DNA of 25,023 bases from Pseudomonadota bacterium (GTDB lineage: Bacteria; Pseudomonadota; Gammaproteobacteria; Xanthomonadales; Xanthomonadaceae). Position 1 is the first letter of the stretch; the number at the start of each line of letters is the position of its first letter. This document shows positions 6,678 to 14,022 of this stretch, in pieces. Under the pieces are notes generated by a model. The model did no database searches. It had not been told where the DNA came from and saw only the letters and a program-made list of their open reading frames with translations. The stretch lies in the NCBI GenBank assembly GCA_023423605.1, contig JAFAFF010000178.1, forward strand, positions 1 to 25,023, read 5' to 3'. A program made the translations under genes and the position numbers.

Positions 6678-7199
6678 TTAGCTTTCCTTGGCGAAGGTCA
6701 CCGCACGGCGTCCGTTTTTTGTAGAGAAATTAAATCGGTAAGCTAGACGAATCGACAAAGGACGTAAGGATCCGTGTCCATCACGACACTCATCTTCAGA
6801 GGCTTCAAATTCGCAGATGGCCGCACCAAAGTAGGTCCACTGCTCTAATGCCTTGCGAACCTGACCCATGAACACGTCGCCGCCCATGCGGCCGAGCGCC
6901 ATGCAGTTTGGCGCATCATCAATCTGCTCGATATCTCGGACTCGTCCGTCTTCGGTGACTACGAAGCGAGAGCATATCGTTGCATCATTCAACCCGCTGT
7001 GACCGTCTAACGGAAATGCTGGAGTCGGGCTATTGATTGGTACAGCCATAATAAATCGTTGATTTTTTTCAACTTCTACATAACTAGAATTCGCCGGCAA
7101 TATCATCATTTGATCGACGAAATCTTTACGAGAAGCGCAGCTACTTGCAGTCATTCCAATCAGAATGAATAGGCTGTACCTAATTAATAAATAAGTCAT
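6678..7199 (-). CDS. lipoprotein with TonB C-terminal-like region
   Basis: A protein of 173 residues. The N-terminus is a lipoprotein signal (hydrophobic residues 3-19) with Cys21 in TASSC; the -3 residue is Ala instead of the usual Leu, so processing may be weak. The later segment FVVTEDGRVRDIEQIDD, followed by RKALEQWTYFG, matches the TonB C-terminal domain pattern (V-x-x-D-G-x-V, then A-L-x-x-W-x-[FY]). There is no Pro-rich spanning region as in true TonB, so it is more likely a periplasmic or outer-membrane anchored relative than an energy transducer. GAGG lies nine bases before the ATG. It follows the hydrolase gene by 23 bases on the same strand. Base composition is lower in GC than its neighbours, hinting at later acquisition. 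Confidence 0.75.
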   Translation of the reverse strand: MTYLLIRYSLFILIGMTASSCASRKDFVDQMMILPANSSYVEVEKNQRFIMAVPINSPTPAFPLDGHSGLNDATICSRFVVTEDGRVRDIEQIDDAPNCMALGRMGGDVFMGQVRKALEQWTYFGAAICEFEASEDECRDGHGSLRPLSIRLAYRFNFSTKNGRRAVTFAKES

Positions 7200-7222
7200 C
7201 AGCTTTGCCTCGTAACCACGCC

Positions 7223-8509
7223 TTATTGCTGGGCTTTCACCCAATGGGCGACATCCTCGATCAACTGTGGATCGACCTGACCAGATTGCGAATATTCCTG
7301 AATCGAGGCAGGACCGGAGCCCGCAATACCGAGATGGTTGAGCGCCGGATACTCCTTCAGTTGCGCCTCCCCGTGCCCGTCCAATGCTTCATGCCACAGC
7401 TGCCAGTCCGTAGCCGTCACCTGGAAGTCGCGCCCGCCGTGCAGCAGCAGCACTGGTTTTCCGAGTGCCTTCGCGTCGCTGCGTGCATCCACCGCTTCGA
7501 TGCTCTTCCAGAAGGATTGCGGCACGCCAAGGGGAAGCTCGCTGGCCGCTACCTTCGGCTCACCCAAGGCAGCAGCGATCTGCGTGTCCAGTGTCGTCAG
7601 CTGCGCCTGTGCTTCCGGACTGAGTTGTCCATCAACAGTGAGCAGGCGCCGGTTCTGTTCCGGTAGCAGCTGCAGCAGGCTGCGCGCAGGTGTGGACCAG
7701 AGAATCACGCCCTTGGTCCCTGGCCGCTGCTGGGCGATGCGTGGTGCCAGCATGCCACCTTGGCTGTGGCCCATCACGAATACACGCTTGCCGTCGATGC
7801 GCGGATCGGCCGCCAGCGCCGTCAGCGCAGCGACAGCATCATCGGTAGTCTCGTCATCGACGCTGAAATCGCCATGGAAATCCTGGGGACGCGCATAGGT
7901 ACGCTTGTCGTAACGCAGCACAGCGATGCCCTGTGCGGCGAGTCCGCGCGCGATGTCCAGGAACGGACGATTGGGTCCAATGGTCTCGTCGCGATCCTGC
8001 GGCCCTGAGCCATGCACCAGCACCACCGTGGGGAATGGTCCCTTGCCGTCGGGAAGAGACAACGTGCCAGGCAGCGCGCCACGCACTTGCGGCACGCTGA
8101 ATTCCAGCTCGCGATAACGGGCGTCCACGGGCGCTGGCGGCGCCTTCCCGGCAGCCGCGGGTCGCAACATCAGACCAGCCACCTTGTCCTGTTCATCCAC
8201 CAGCACTTGTGCCACGAAGCGGCCGTTGGCGAATTGCAGTGGCACCACCACCATCTGCATGTCCTGATGGGCGCTGACATCTGCCTTACCGCGGCTCTGT
8301 AATGCGCCCAGCGAGTCCCACAGTCTGCCGAGCTTTTCGGCAGGCACCGCCTGCGCCATCTGCTGAGTGAACATCGCTTCGGCATCGGCCATACGTGCTG
8401 CCTCCAGGTGGTCCAGCAGTCGGGTGGCGACCTGCTCCGGTCCGGCCGCGAAGGCCGAGCAGGAGAGCAGTGCCAAGGACAACATCAGGATCTTCCTGCG
8501 CTTGGTCAT
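7223..8509 (-). CDS. secreted alpha/beta hydrolase with N-terminal DUF3887-like domain
   Basis: A protein of 428 residues. Residues 1-21 form a signal peptide (cleavage after AFA). Residues about 25-118 resemble DUF3887, and 130-428 form an alpha/beta hydrolase of the dienelactone hydrolase/acyl-peptidase group. The oxyanion region is VHGSGPQDRDE (165-175). The nucleophile is Ser249 in GHSQGG, the acid is probably Asp361 in GGRDF, and the base His392 in LNHLG. The protein is expected in the periplasm, acting on an ester or small amide. The substrate cannot be read from the sequence. The start MTKRRK was chosen because the signal peptide begins there; longer in-frame starts lack one. Confidence 0.88.
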   Translation of the reverse strand: MTKRRKILMLSLALLSCSAFAAGPEQVATRLLDHLEAARMADAEAMFTQQMAQAVPAEKLGRLWDSLGALQSRGKADVSAHQDMQMVVVPLQFANGRFVAQVLVDEQDKVAGLMLRPAAAGKAPPAPVDARYRELEFSVPQVRGALPGTLSLPDGKGPFPTVVLVHGSGPQDRDETIGPNRPFLDIARGLAAQGIAVLRYDKRTYARPQDFHGDFSVDDETTDDAVAALTALAADPRIDGKRVFVMGHSQGGMLAPRIAQQRPGTKGVILWSTPARSLLQLLPEQNRRLLTVDGQLSPEAQAQLTTLDTQIAAALGEPKVAASELPLGVPQSFWKSIEAVDARSDAKALGKPVLLLHGGRDFQVTATDWQLWHEALDGHGEAQLKEYPALNHLGIAGSGPASIQEYSQSGQVDPQLIEDVAHWVKAQQ

Positions 8510-8676
8510 GGTTTGATGCCCACTTCTGACGCCGCGCGCTTGGGTGCATCGGCATCCACGTGATGATGTGGACCAGCTCAAGTCCCGGCTGATCCTGTTG
8601 CCCCGAGCGCGGCCTTGGATGTCGCCAGCCCGGGGTGCAACCATCATGGTCATCTGTGGGGATGAAGGTCAACGAA

Positions 8677-8690
8677 CGTGGTCGACCACG
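8677..8690. repeat. 14-base perfect palindrome CGTGGTCGACCACG
   Basis: It lies in the 269-base gap between the L,D-transpeptidase stop and the hydrolase start, 168 bases upstream of the hydrolase gene. TetR- and GntR-type repressors bind similar symmetric sites, so it may be an operator. Confidence 0.35.
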
Positions 8691-8778
8691 CCAATTGCTG
8701 ATCAGCCTGGTGGCAGGCGCAGCGCGCTGATGACGAACGCCCCACCTGATGCCAGTGACCTTGTGCTGCCCCTACGGC

Positions 8779-9519
8779 TCACTTCCCCGCGTGCCGCTCG
8801 CCCTTCCCATGCTTACCCTGCGCCGCCGCGCGGCTCTGCGCGAACTCCGGGAAGGTGTCCTCCAGCGAGTCCTTGTCGGGCAGGATATAGAACACCCCGC
8901 CGCGCTCGAACGTGGAAGCCACGACCTGCTTGTAGAAATCAGACGAAACGTTGATGCAGCCGTGACTGATACGGTTGTCATCCGGGGTGGCGGATGCCAG
9001 CCGCTCGGCGCGCTTCTCGGCCGATGCGCCGGGTGGGGTGGGGTGGATGGAAACGGCAGATTCATAATCCACCCACAGCACGCGCCCGGCATCGATGGAT
9101 GGGCCGTAGCCGCCCACGAAGCGGCCCGCCGGTGTGGTGCGGTCCCGCCCCGGAATGGCACGTAGCGCAAGGCCGGCCACACCGGGGGCAATGTGATCGC
9201 CCTTGGCCGAGCCGAACAATGCCGGTGCTGCGCCGCGAAGCCGGCCATCACCACCGAACACCAGGATCTGTGCTGCGCCCTTGTCCATGATCGCGAACGG
9301 ATAGCCCTGGCTGTCCTTGCTTGCGACAACCCAGCCTGCCAGCTCGATCACCGTGTGAGACACGTCCTGGCCTTCCGGCAGCTCATCGACGGCGCCCACC
9401 GCCTGCGTTGGAGCTCCTTTGGCGCTTTTGGCGCTGGCCACGTCGGCGCCGGCGAATGCCAATGCCAGTGTCAGCGCGCCACAGACGGTCCGCAGTGCTG
9501 GGGAGGATTGTGTACGGAT
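8779..9519 (-). CDS. L,D-transpeptidase (YkuD family) with a probable ATC start
   Basis: A protein of 246 residues if read from 9519. The YkuD domain is shown by SIHPTPP (His159) and the catalytic RISHGCINV with Cys188. Such enzymes cross-link peptidoglycan with 3-3 bonds, attach outer-membrane lipoprotein to it, or edit peptide stems, working in the periplasm. The signal peptide is clear: RTQSSPALRTVCGALTLALA, then FAGADVASA. No ATG, GTG or TTG precedes it. The codon where the start should be, ten bases after an AAGGAA ribosome binding site, reads ATC. The first normal start, TTG at 9462, would remove most of the signal peptide. Either the gene uses a rare start, or a point mutation or base-call error changed ATG. 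Confidence 0.85.
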   Translation of the reverse strand: MRTQSSPALRTVCGALTLALAFAGADVASAKSAKGAPTQAVGAVDELPEGQDVSHTVIELAGWVVASKDSQGYPFAIMDKGAAQILVFGGDGRLRGAAPALFGSAKGDHIAPGVAGLALRAIPGRDRTTPAGRFVGGYGPSIDAGRVLWVDYESAVSIHPTPPGASAEKRAERLASATPDDNRISHGCINVSSDFYKQVVASTFERGGVFYILPDKDSLEDTFPEFAQSRAAAQGKHGKGERHAGK

Positions 9520-9560
9520 GGGACTATTCCTTGCCTTGAAAACTGCGTTATCGAAGGACG

Positions 9561-9584
9561 CCAGTGGCCGCTGCAGGCCACTGG
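9561..9584 (-). terminator. hairpin after the Lpp-like gene
   Basis: A perfect 9-bp stem CCAGTGGCC/GGCCACTGG has a 6-base loop, between the Lpp-like gene and the L,D-transpeptidase. The T content after it is poor on both strands, so termination may be partial. Confidence 0.5.
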
Positions 9585-9622
9585 GCCCCCGTTTTCAGAT
9601 GTTCAAGCTCATGCGGTAGCGA

Positions 9623-9892
9623 TCAGCCGCGCGGCGTGCGGCGCGGTGCCCGTTCCAGCTGCTGGACGCGGCCTTCAATCTGGTCAAGACGCTGGTTGGC
9701 CTGCTGTGCGGACTGGTTGGCCGATTCGGCACTCTGTGCTGCGCCCTGCACCTTTACGTCAAGCTGATCAATGCGTGAGTTGATGTTGGCGAAATCATCC
9801 TTGTAGGTGGCGCAGGCGCCAAGGCTGACGGTAACGGCCAGTGCCACGCCAAGCGCACGTGCGGACTTCAACTGCTGTTTGGTCAGAAGCAT
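9623..9892 (-). CDS. Lpp-like small outer-membrane lipoprotein
   Basis: A protein of 89 residues. The signal peptide ends in VSLGAC with lipidated Cys27. The mature part is a short coiled coil of heptads rich in Ala, Gln and Ser (INSRIDQLDVKVQGAAQSAE, then NQRLDQIEGRVQQLE), like Lpp of enterics and OprI of pseudomonads. The C-terminus is RRTPRG, not the Lys that attaches Lpp to peptidoglycan, so covalent anchoring is doubtful. The ribosome binding site AAAGGAGG is nearly perfect, consistent with abundant synthesis. Its downstream neighbour is an L,D-transpeptidase, the enzyme class that links Lpp to peptidoglycan. A possible -10 (TATATT, minus strand 9929-9924) lies upstream. Confidence 0.85.
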   Translation of the reverse strand: MLLTKQQLKSARALGVALAVTVSLGACATYKDDFANINSRIDQLDVKVQGAAQSAESANQSAQQANQRLDQIEGRVQQLERAPRRTPRG

Positions 9893-10426
9893 TCCACTCC
9901 CTCCTTTCGTCTGGGGTGTCTGGAATATAGCGGCCTTTTACGCTGACGCGATCAACCCGTTTCAGCTGGAGTTGGCATACGTGGACGTGCTGTGAAGACA
10001 TCCCCCGCGATGGAGTATGGGTCTTCAACCATCACGCCCTGCATGGCAAGGCCGGACCAGCCCAGTGGCGCGTACGCAGCTCTTTCGTGTCATTCGTGCA
10101 GCGCAGGATGACGTGCCACACCTGCCGAATGTGCATTCAAGTACAGCTTTGCCCATGTACGCAGCTGCCCAACACTGCGCAGCATGAGCACGCCAGGTGA
10201 CGCAGATCACCGGCCGGGATTGGCGTCCTGCGGACTATCAGAATTAGCTCTGTTTTGCCCCCGTGGGCACGGCGGAGAATGCATGGCCCTGCCGGTTTCA
10301 TGGCGGGCGATGCGCGGGGGTCTCTCTCGATCCGCCGGTTTTTTCTGATGGTTCCCGGTACGCCAACCCGCATCGCCTGCCACCTCGCCCCCTGGCGCAG
10401 GTGGCCTTCTCTGCGAGGACCAGCGG
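9893..10426. other. intergenic stretch between divergent genes
   Basis: 534 bases with no convincing gene. It should hold the promoter of the Lpp-like gene and of the gene at 10427. A CRP-like inverted repeat (10196-10211) and a repeated 10-mer GTACGCAGCT (10072 and 10157) were seen. A T-run at 10341-10346 follows a loose GGCGG/CCGCC pairing. Confidence 0.5.
10196..10211. promoter_or_regulatory. CRP/Clp-like site GGTGA-N6-TCACC
   Basis: A perfect inverted repeat differing from the CRP consensus TGTGA-N6-TCACA only in the outermost pair. Xanthomonads use the CRP homologue Clp with the same core. It lies 216 bases before the gene at 10427 and 304 bases before the Lpp-like gene, so the target is unclear. 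Confidence 0.35.
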
Positions 10427-10840
10427 ATGCAGCATGACTCCCCGGCCGAGGATCGCCTGTACGCACTCATCGGCGACAGGCTCTGCGACCTTTCCCCGCA
10501 GTTCATCGCCACGCTTGAAACCGTCCTGCGGCAACAGCGCCTTGAAGCGGCGCGGCACGGGCCGGACACTTTGAAGCTGATGAAGCCCGATGCGCGCGAT
10601 GACAACCAACGTGCGCTGCACGACGCGGCATGCCAGCGCTGGCGGCGCACCACCATCGTCTGCCGTCGCAGCCTGGAAAGCCTCAGCGCCATCCTGGAAA
10701 TCCTCGAAAGCGCGCACGCCGAAGCCGCTGACGCGCCCGAAGGCGGCATGCTGGCACCGCGGCTGGTGGAGGGATTGATCATTGCCGGCCGGCGACTGGC
10801 CGATACCGCGCTGCAGACCCTGGACGCGTCATGGGAATGA
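10427..10840 (+). CDS. hypothetical protein, 137 residues, mainly helical
   Basis: Starts at ATG 10427 with GAGGA about eight bases upstream. It has no signal peptide or membrane segment. Sequence such as FIATLETVLRQQRLEAARHG and LESLSAILEILESAHAEAAD suggests a soluble all-helical protein. No family is recognised. GC content and codon use match the chromosomal neighbours. An ATG overlapping its stop opens a further 65-codon frame to 11034, but that frame looks like a shadow. Confidence 0.65.
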   Translation: MQHDSPAEDRLYALIGDRLCDLSPQFIATLETVLRQQRLEAARHGPDTLKLMKPDARDDNQRALHDAACQRWRRTTIVCRRSLESLSAILEILESAHAEAADAPEGGMLAPRLVEGLIIAGRRLADTALQTLDASWE

Positions 10841-11056
10841 CGCGCGGCGACACGCCGCCCAACGACATGGCCGACGCCGCGCCGGCCGCGGCCGTACCGC
10901 GCACGGTGCCCACGATGCGGTTGGTGTTCAGCCAGGACACACCGAAACAGCGGTCATGCAGGCATCCGCGTGCGCAGCGCGGGCGCTGTGCGCGCCGTTT
11001 CTGCGCCTGGGTGGGCGGGTGGGCAGGGCGCTGACAACCGCACCGCCGCCGCCCGG

Positions 11057-11653
11057 TCACGCGTGGCGGCTGCCCCAGCTGTCGTCCGCCTCGGCCCGCG
11101 CGGCCACCGTCCACGCCCGCAGCCCCATCACTGCCAGGCCCACGAACACCGCGTATAGCGCGGCGGTCACGTTGAGCGACTTGACCACGTACATGCCGAC
11201 ATACACCACGTCCACCGCAATCCACAGCCACCATGCCGCCACGTGCCGGCGTGCCTGCCACCACTGCGCGACAAGACTCAACGCGGCAAGCAATGCATCC
11301 AGCCACGGCAGCGCCGCATCGGTGAAGGTGTGCATGCCGGCGCCAAGTGCGATACCACCCAGCAGGCCGATGCCCAGATCGCGCAGCAGATGCCGCGGCG
11401 CCAGCGGCGCGATGTGGATATGCCCATCCTGTCGCGCGTGGATGCGCCAGTTGACCCAGCCATACACCAGGAACGCTGCGAACACGCCCTGCAGCAGCGC
11501 ATCGGAATACAGCCGCGCCTGCGCGAACACCAGCGCGTACAAGGCAACCGATACCAGCCCGACCGGCCACGCCAGCAGCATCCGCCGCGTCATCAGCCAC
11601 ACGCCCAGCATGCTCAGGGCGGCGGCCGACCACTCCAGCACGGCAGGGTTCAT
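11057..11653 (-). CDS. pnuT: PnuC-family transporter, probably for thiamine (PnuT type)
   Basis: A protein of 198 residues with about seven hydrophobic segments. The PnuC signature residues are visible in WPVGLVSVALYALVFAQARL, then YGWVNW, and in WWLWIAVDVVYVGMYVVKSL. PnuC proteins carry vitamin precursors across the inner membrane by facilitated diffusion, and substrate trapping depends on later phosphorylation. Family members carry nicotinamide riboside (PnuC), riboflavin (PnuX) or thiamine (PnuT). Its ATG overlaps the receptor's stop by four bases, so it is translated with the receptor behind the TPP riboswitch. Thiamine is thus the best-supported substrate; this rests on context, not on residues. 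Confidence 0.88.
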   Translation of the reverse strand: MNPAVLEWSAAALSMLGVWLMTRRMLLAWPVGLVSVALYALVFAQARLYSDALLQGVFAAFLVYGWVNWRIHARQDGHIHIAPLAPRHLLRDLGIGLLGGIALGAGMHTFTDAALPWLDALLAALSLVAQWWQARRHVAAWWLWIAVDVVYVGMYVVKSLNVTAALYAVFVGLAVMGLRAWTVAARAEADDSWGSRHA

Positions 11654-13821
11654 AGCGCGAAGGTCACCGACAGGCGTGCCTGGCGCGGGGCACCGGCGAA
11701 CAGGTAGTAATCACCGGAACTGCTGCCGGTATCGCGCCAGTAGAAGCGATTGAACACATTGTCCAGAGACAGCCGCCACGTTACCGGGTGCGCCTGCAGC
11801 TGGTGCTGGAACCGCAGGCCTACATCGAAGACGTGGTACGCCGGGGCGCGCACGCGGCCATCGGCGGTGGCCACGTTCGCGGAGGCATAGCGCCACCCGC
11901 CGCTGATGCCCACATCGGCGGCCACCGGCAGTTGGTAATCGGCATGCAATGCCATGCGCGCCTTCGGCACGTTGATCAGCTGGTGGCCTTCATAGGCCGG
12001 CGTGCCGGCATCGCGGGCGCGTGCCTGCAACACCGCTGCGCTTGCGGTCAGCTCAAGCCGCTCCGTGGCGTGGCCGCGCGCGGTCAGTTCCAGGCCGGTA
12101 TGCGCCTGCTGGCCCTGCTGCACGAAGGTGAAGCCCACGTCGCTGTCATCCGGCTTCGCATACTGGAACGGCTGCGTGATGCGGAACACCGCCGCGCCCA
12201 GTTCCAGCGAATTCGACGCGGAATACTTGACGCCGGCTTCCAGCTGGCGCGATACCACCGCAGGCAGGAAAGTGCCTTCGTTGGATGTCCAGAACGGCGC
12301 TTCCTGGCCCAGCGCGATGCCGCGCATGTAGCTGGCATACACGTTCAGCTGCTCCGTCGCGTTCCACAGCAGCGCGGTCTGCGGCAGGAAGCGCGACAGG
12401 CGGCTGTGGCGTTCGGGGTTGCCGCGCTTGTCATATGCGCGCTCGTCCAGGCGCACGAAGCGGCCACCGGCCAGCCACTGCCAGTTGTCGGCGAAGCTCA
12501 CGCGGTCGAGCAGGAACAGCGCATTCTGGCGGCTGTCCAGGCGGCGCGCCGAGGCTCCCGGCATCAGCGGTGAAGGTGCGAAGGCGGGCACCCGTGCATC
12601 ACCGATGTTCGCCGTACCCACGTACTCGTTGACGTTCCGGCGCTTGTCCACGGTGCGCTGGAAACGGTCCACGCCCAGGGTCAGCTGATGGCCAACGCTG
12701 CCGGTATCGAAGCTCCCACGCAGCTCGGCGCGCAGCTCCTGGTTGCGGCGGGTGTCATCGGGGCTGCGGTAATCGTAGATGTCATAGTCGCCGTTGGGCG
12801 CGAAGTAGTTGCCCGGTACGCTGCCATCGGCGCACTGCGCGGCATAGAAACAGCCGTAGGCGAACGCGACGTTGTCATCGATCACCGTGCGGCTGTGGCT
12901 GGCCGACACGCGCGACTGCCAGCCCGGTGCCAGTTCGTAGGTATGCAGCGCGGTGAGGTTGGTGCTGGCGATACCCACCGGCTCCTGCCACGCCTGATGG
13001 CCCAGCATCTGCTCGCGGTCCACCCCGCGCGGCAGCTGCACACCGCCCAGCAGCTGGTAACCGGACGCCGAGCGCTGCGCGCTGGTCTGGTAATTGGCAT
13101 CCACTTCCAGCTTGCCACGCTCGCCGATCAGCCAATCGGCGGCCAGCGAATAGAAATTACGGCGCCCATCGGCATGCTCCACGTACGAAGCGCTGTCTTC
13201 CCACGCCGCGTTCAGGCGCACACCGAAGCGTGGCGAAAGCCAGTGGCCCACGTCCACGGCGGTATAGCGCGATCCCTCCGAATCGGTGCCCAGGGTAACC
13301 GTGCGCACCTCGGCGGGGCGCTTGCCCACGTAGTTGATGATGCCGCCGGGCGCCATCACGCCCGCTGCCAGGCCCGCTTCGCCCTTCAGTATTTCCACCT
13401 GCTGGATGTTCTCCAGCGCCAGGCGCTGTTCGCCGGTGGTGGACAGGCCGTTGAAGCGATAACCGGTGCCGGTATCCAGCGCGAAGCCGCGGATGGCGAT
13501 GTTCTGGTAGTAGCCCACCGGCGCGTAGCTGTCGCCCAGCGAGGCATCGTTGGCGGCAATCTCGCTCAGCGTGCGCACATGGCGGCTGTCCAGCAGCGTT
13601 CTGTCCAGCACGTTCACCGATGCCGGCGTGTCCTTCCAGTCGCCTGCGCCGAAACTGCCGGACTGCGGCGCCTGCATGGCCGCCTGGCGGGCCTGCACGC
13701 GGATGGCAGCCAGATCGGTGGGTGAGCCATCGGAGGGCGGCTCTGCGGCATCGCTGGCATGCAGCGGCAGCGCGGCACACAGGGCAAGTGTCAACAGCGT
13801 GGGGCGGAAGCAGGGGTTCAT
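11650..13821 (-). CDS. TonB-dependent receptor, predicted for thiamine
   Basis: A protein of 723 residues. The signal peptide ends near HASDAAE, followed by a TonB-box-like DLAAIRV. The plug domain is WKDTPASVNVLDRTLL, then YYQNIAIRGFALDTGTGYRF, then LKGEAGLAAGVMAPGG. A 22-strand barrel ends in RLSVTFAL with the terminal aromatic/hydrophobic pattern of outer-membrane proteins. Its sequence belongs to the siderophore-receptor group. However, the TPP riboswitch in its leader points to thiamine or a thiamine precursor, as comparative genomics has proposed for receptors in other Gram-negative bacteria. The start MNPCFR was chosen because the signal peptide begins there; a hairpin in the leader ends four bases before it. 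Confidence 0.9.
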   Translation of the reverse strand: MNPCFRPTLLTLALCAALPLHASDAAEPPSDGSPTDLAAIRVQARQAAMQAPQSGSFGAGDWKDTPASVNVLDRTLLDSRHVRTLSEIAANDASLGDSYAPVGYYQNIAIRGFALDTGTGYRFNGLSTTGEQRLALENIQQVEILKGEAGLAAGVMAPGGIINYVGKRPAEVRTVTLGTDSEGSRYTAVDVGHWLSPRFGVRLNAAWEDSASYVEHADGRRNFYSLAADWLIGERGKLEVDANYQTSAQRSASGYQLLGGVQLPRGVDREQMLGHQAWQEPVGIASTNLTALHTYELAPGWQSRVSASHSRTVIDDNVAFAYGCFYAAQCADGSVPGNYFAPNGDYDIYDYRSPDDTRRNQELRAELRGSFDTGSVGHQLTLGVDRFQRTVDKRRNVNEYVGTANIGDARVPAFAPSPLMPGASARRLDSRQNALFLLDRVSFADNWQWLAGGRFVRLDERAYDKRGNPERHSRLSRFLPQTALLWNATEQLNVYASYMRGIALGQEAPFWTSNEGTFLPAVVSRQLEAGVKYSASNSLELGAAVFRITQPFQYAKPDDSDVGFTFVQQGQQAHTGLELTARGHATERLELTASAAVLQARARDAGTPAYEGHQLINVPKARMALHADYQLPVAADVGISGGWRYASANVATADGRVRAPAYHVFDVGLRFQHQLQAHPVTWRLSLDNVFNRFYWRDTGSSSGDYYLFAGAPRQARLSVTFAL

Positions 13822-13896
13822 TCGATTCGTCTTCGGCAAGGCAAGGAGACGAAGCGACGGCACGCGCGCATGCCCGGCAAGGCGGGTGCGCCCACT

Positions 13897-13983
13897 GCTC
13901 AAAGCTCCCTACGCCGGTGCAAGCCGGATCAGGTTCCAAGGGACTCTCTCAGCCTGTCTGTACAGGCACCCCCGCTTCGGTGT
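13897..13983 (-). promoter_or_regulatory. TPP riboswitch (THI element)
   Basis: The minus strand has the conserved blocks in order: GGGGGTGCC, GGCTGAGA, then CCCTT, AACCTGATC and the closing GGCGTAGGGA. These bind the pyrimidine and pyrophosphate parts of TPP. It sits 76 bases before the receptor's ATG. Downstream, TTCGTC (minus strand 13853-13848) can pair with GACGAA (13831-13826), which ends four bases before the ATG. TPP could therefore block translation by exposing this hairpin. High thiamine would switch off the receptor and the transporter. Confidence 0.95.
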
Positions 13984-14022
13984 CCATTTCACTACAAACG
14001 GCAGGGTTTTGCGAGCGGGCGC

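Noticed and set aside
10837..11034. 65-codon plus-strand frame overlapping the stop of the gene at 10427 by ATGA.
   Set aside because: Arg/Pro/Ala-rich composition typical of shadow frames in high-GC DNA; no recognisable domain.
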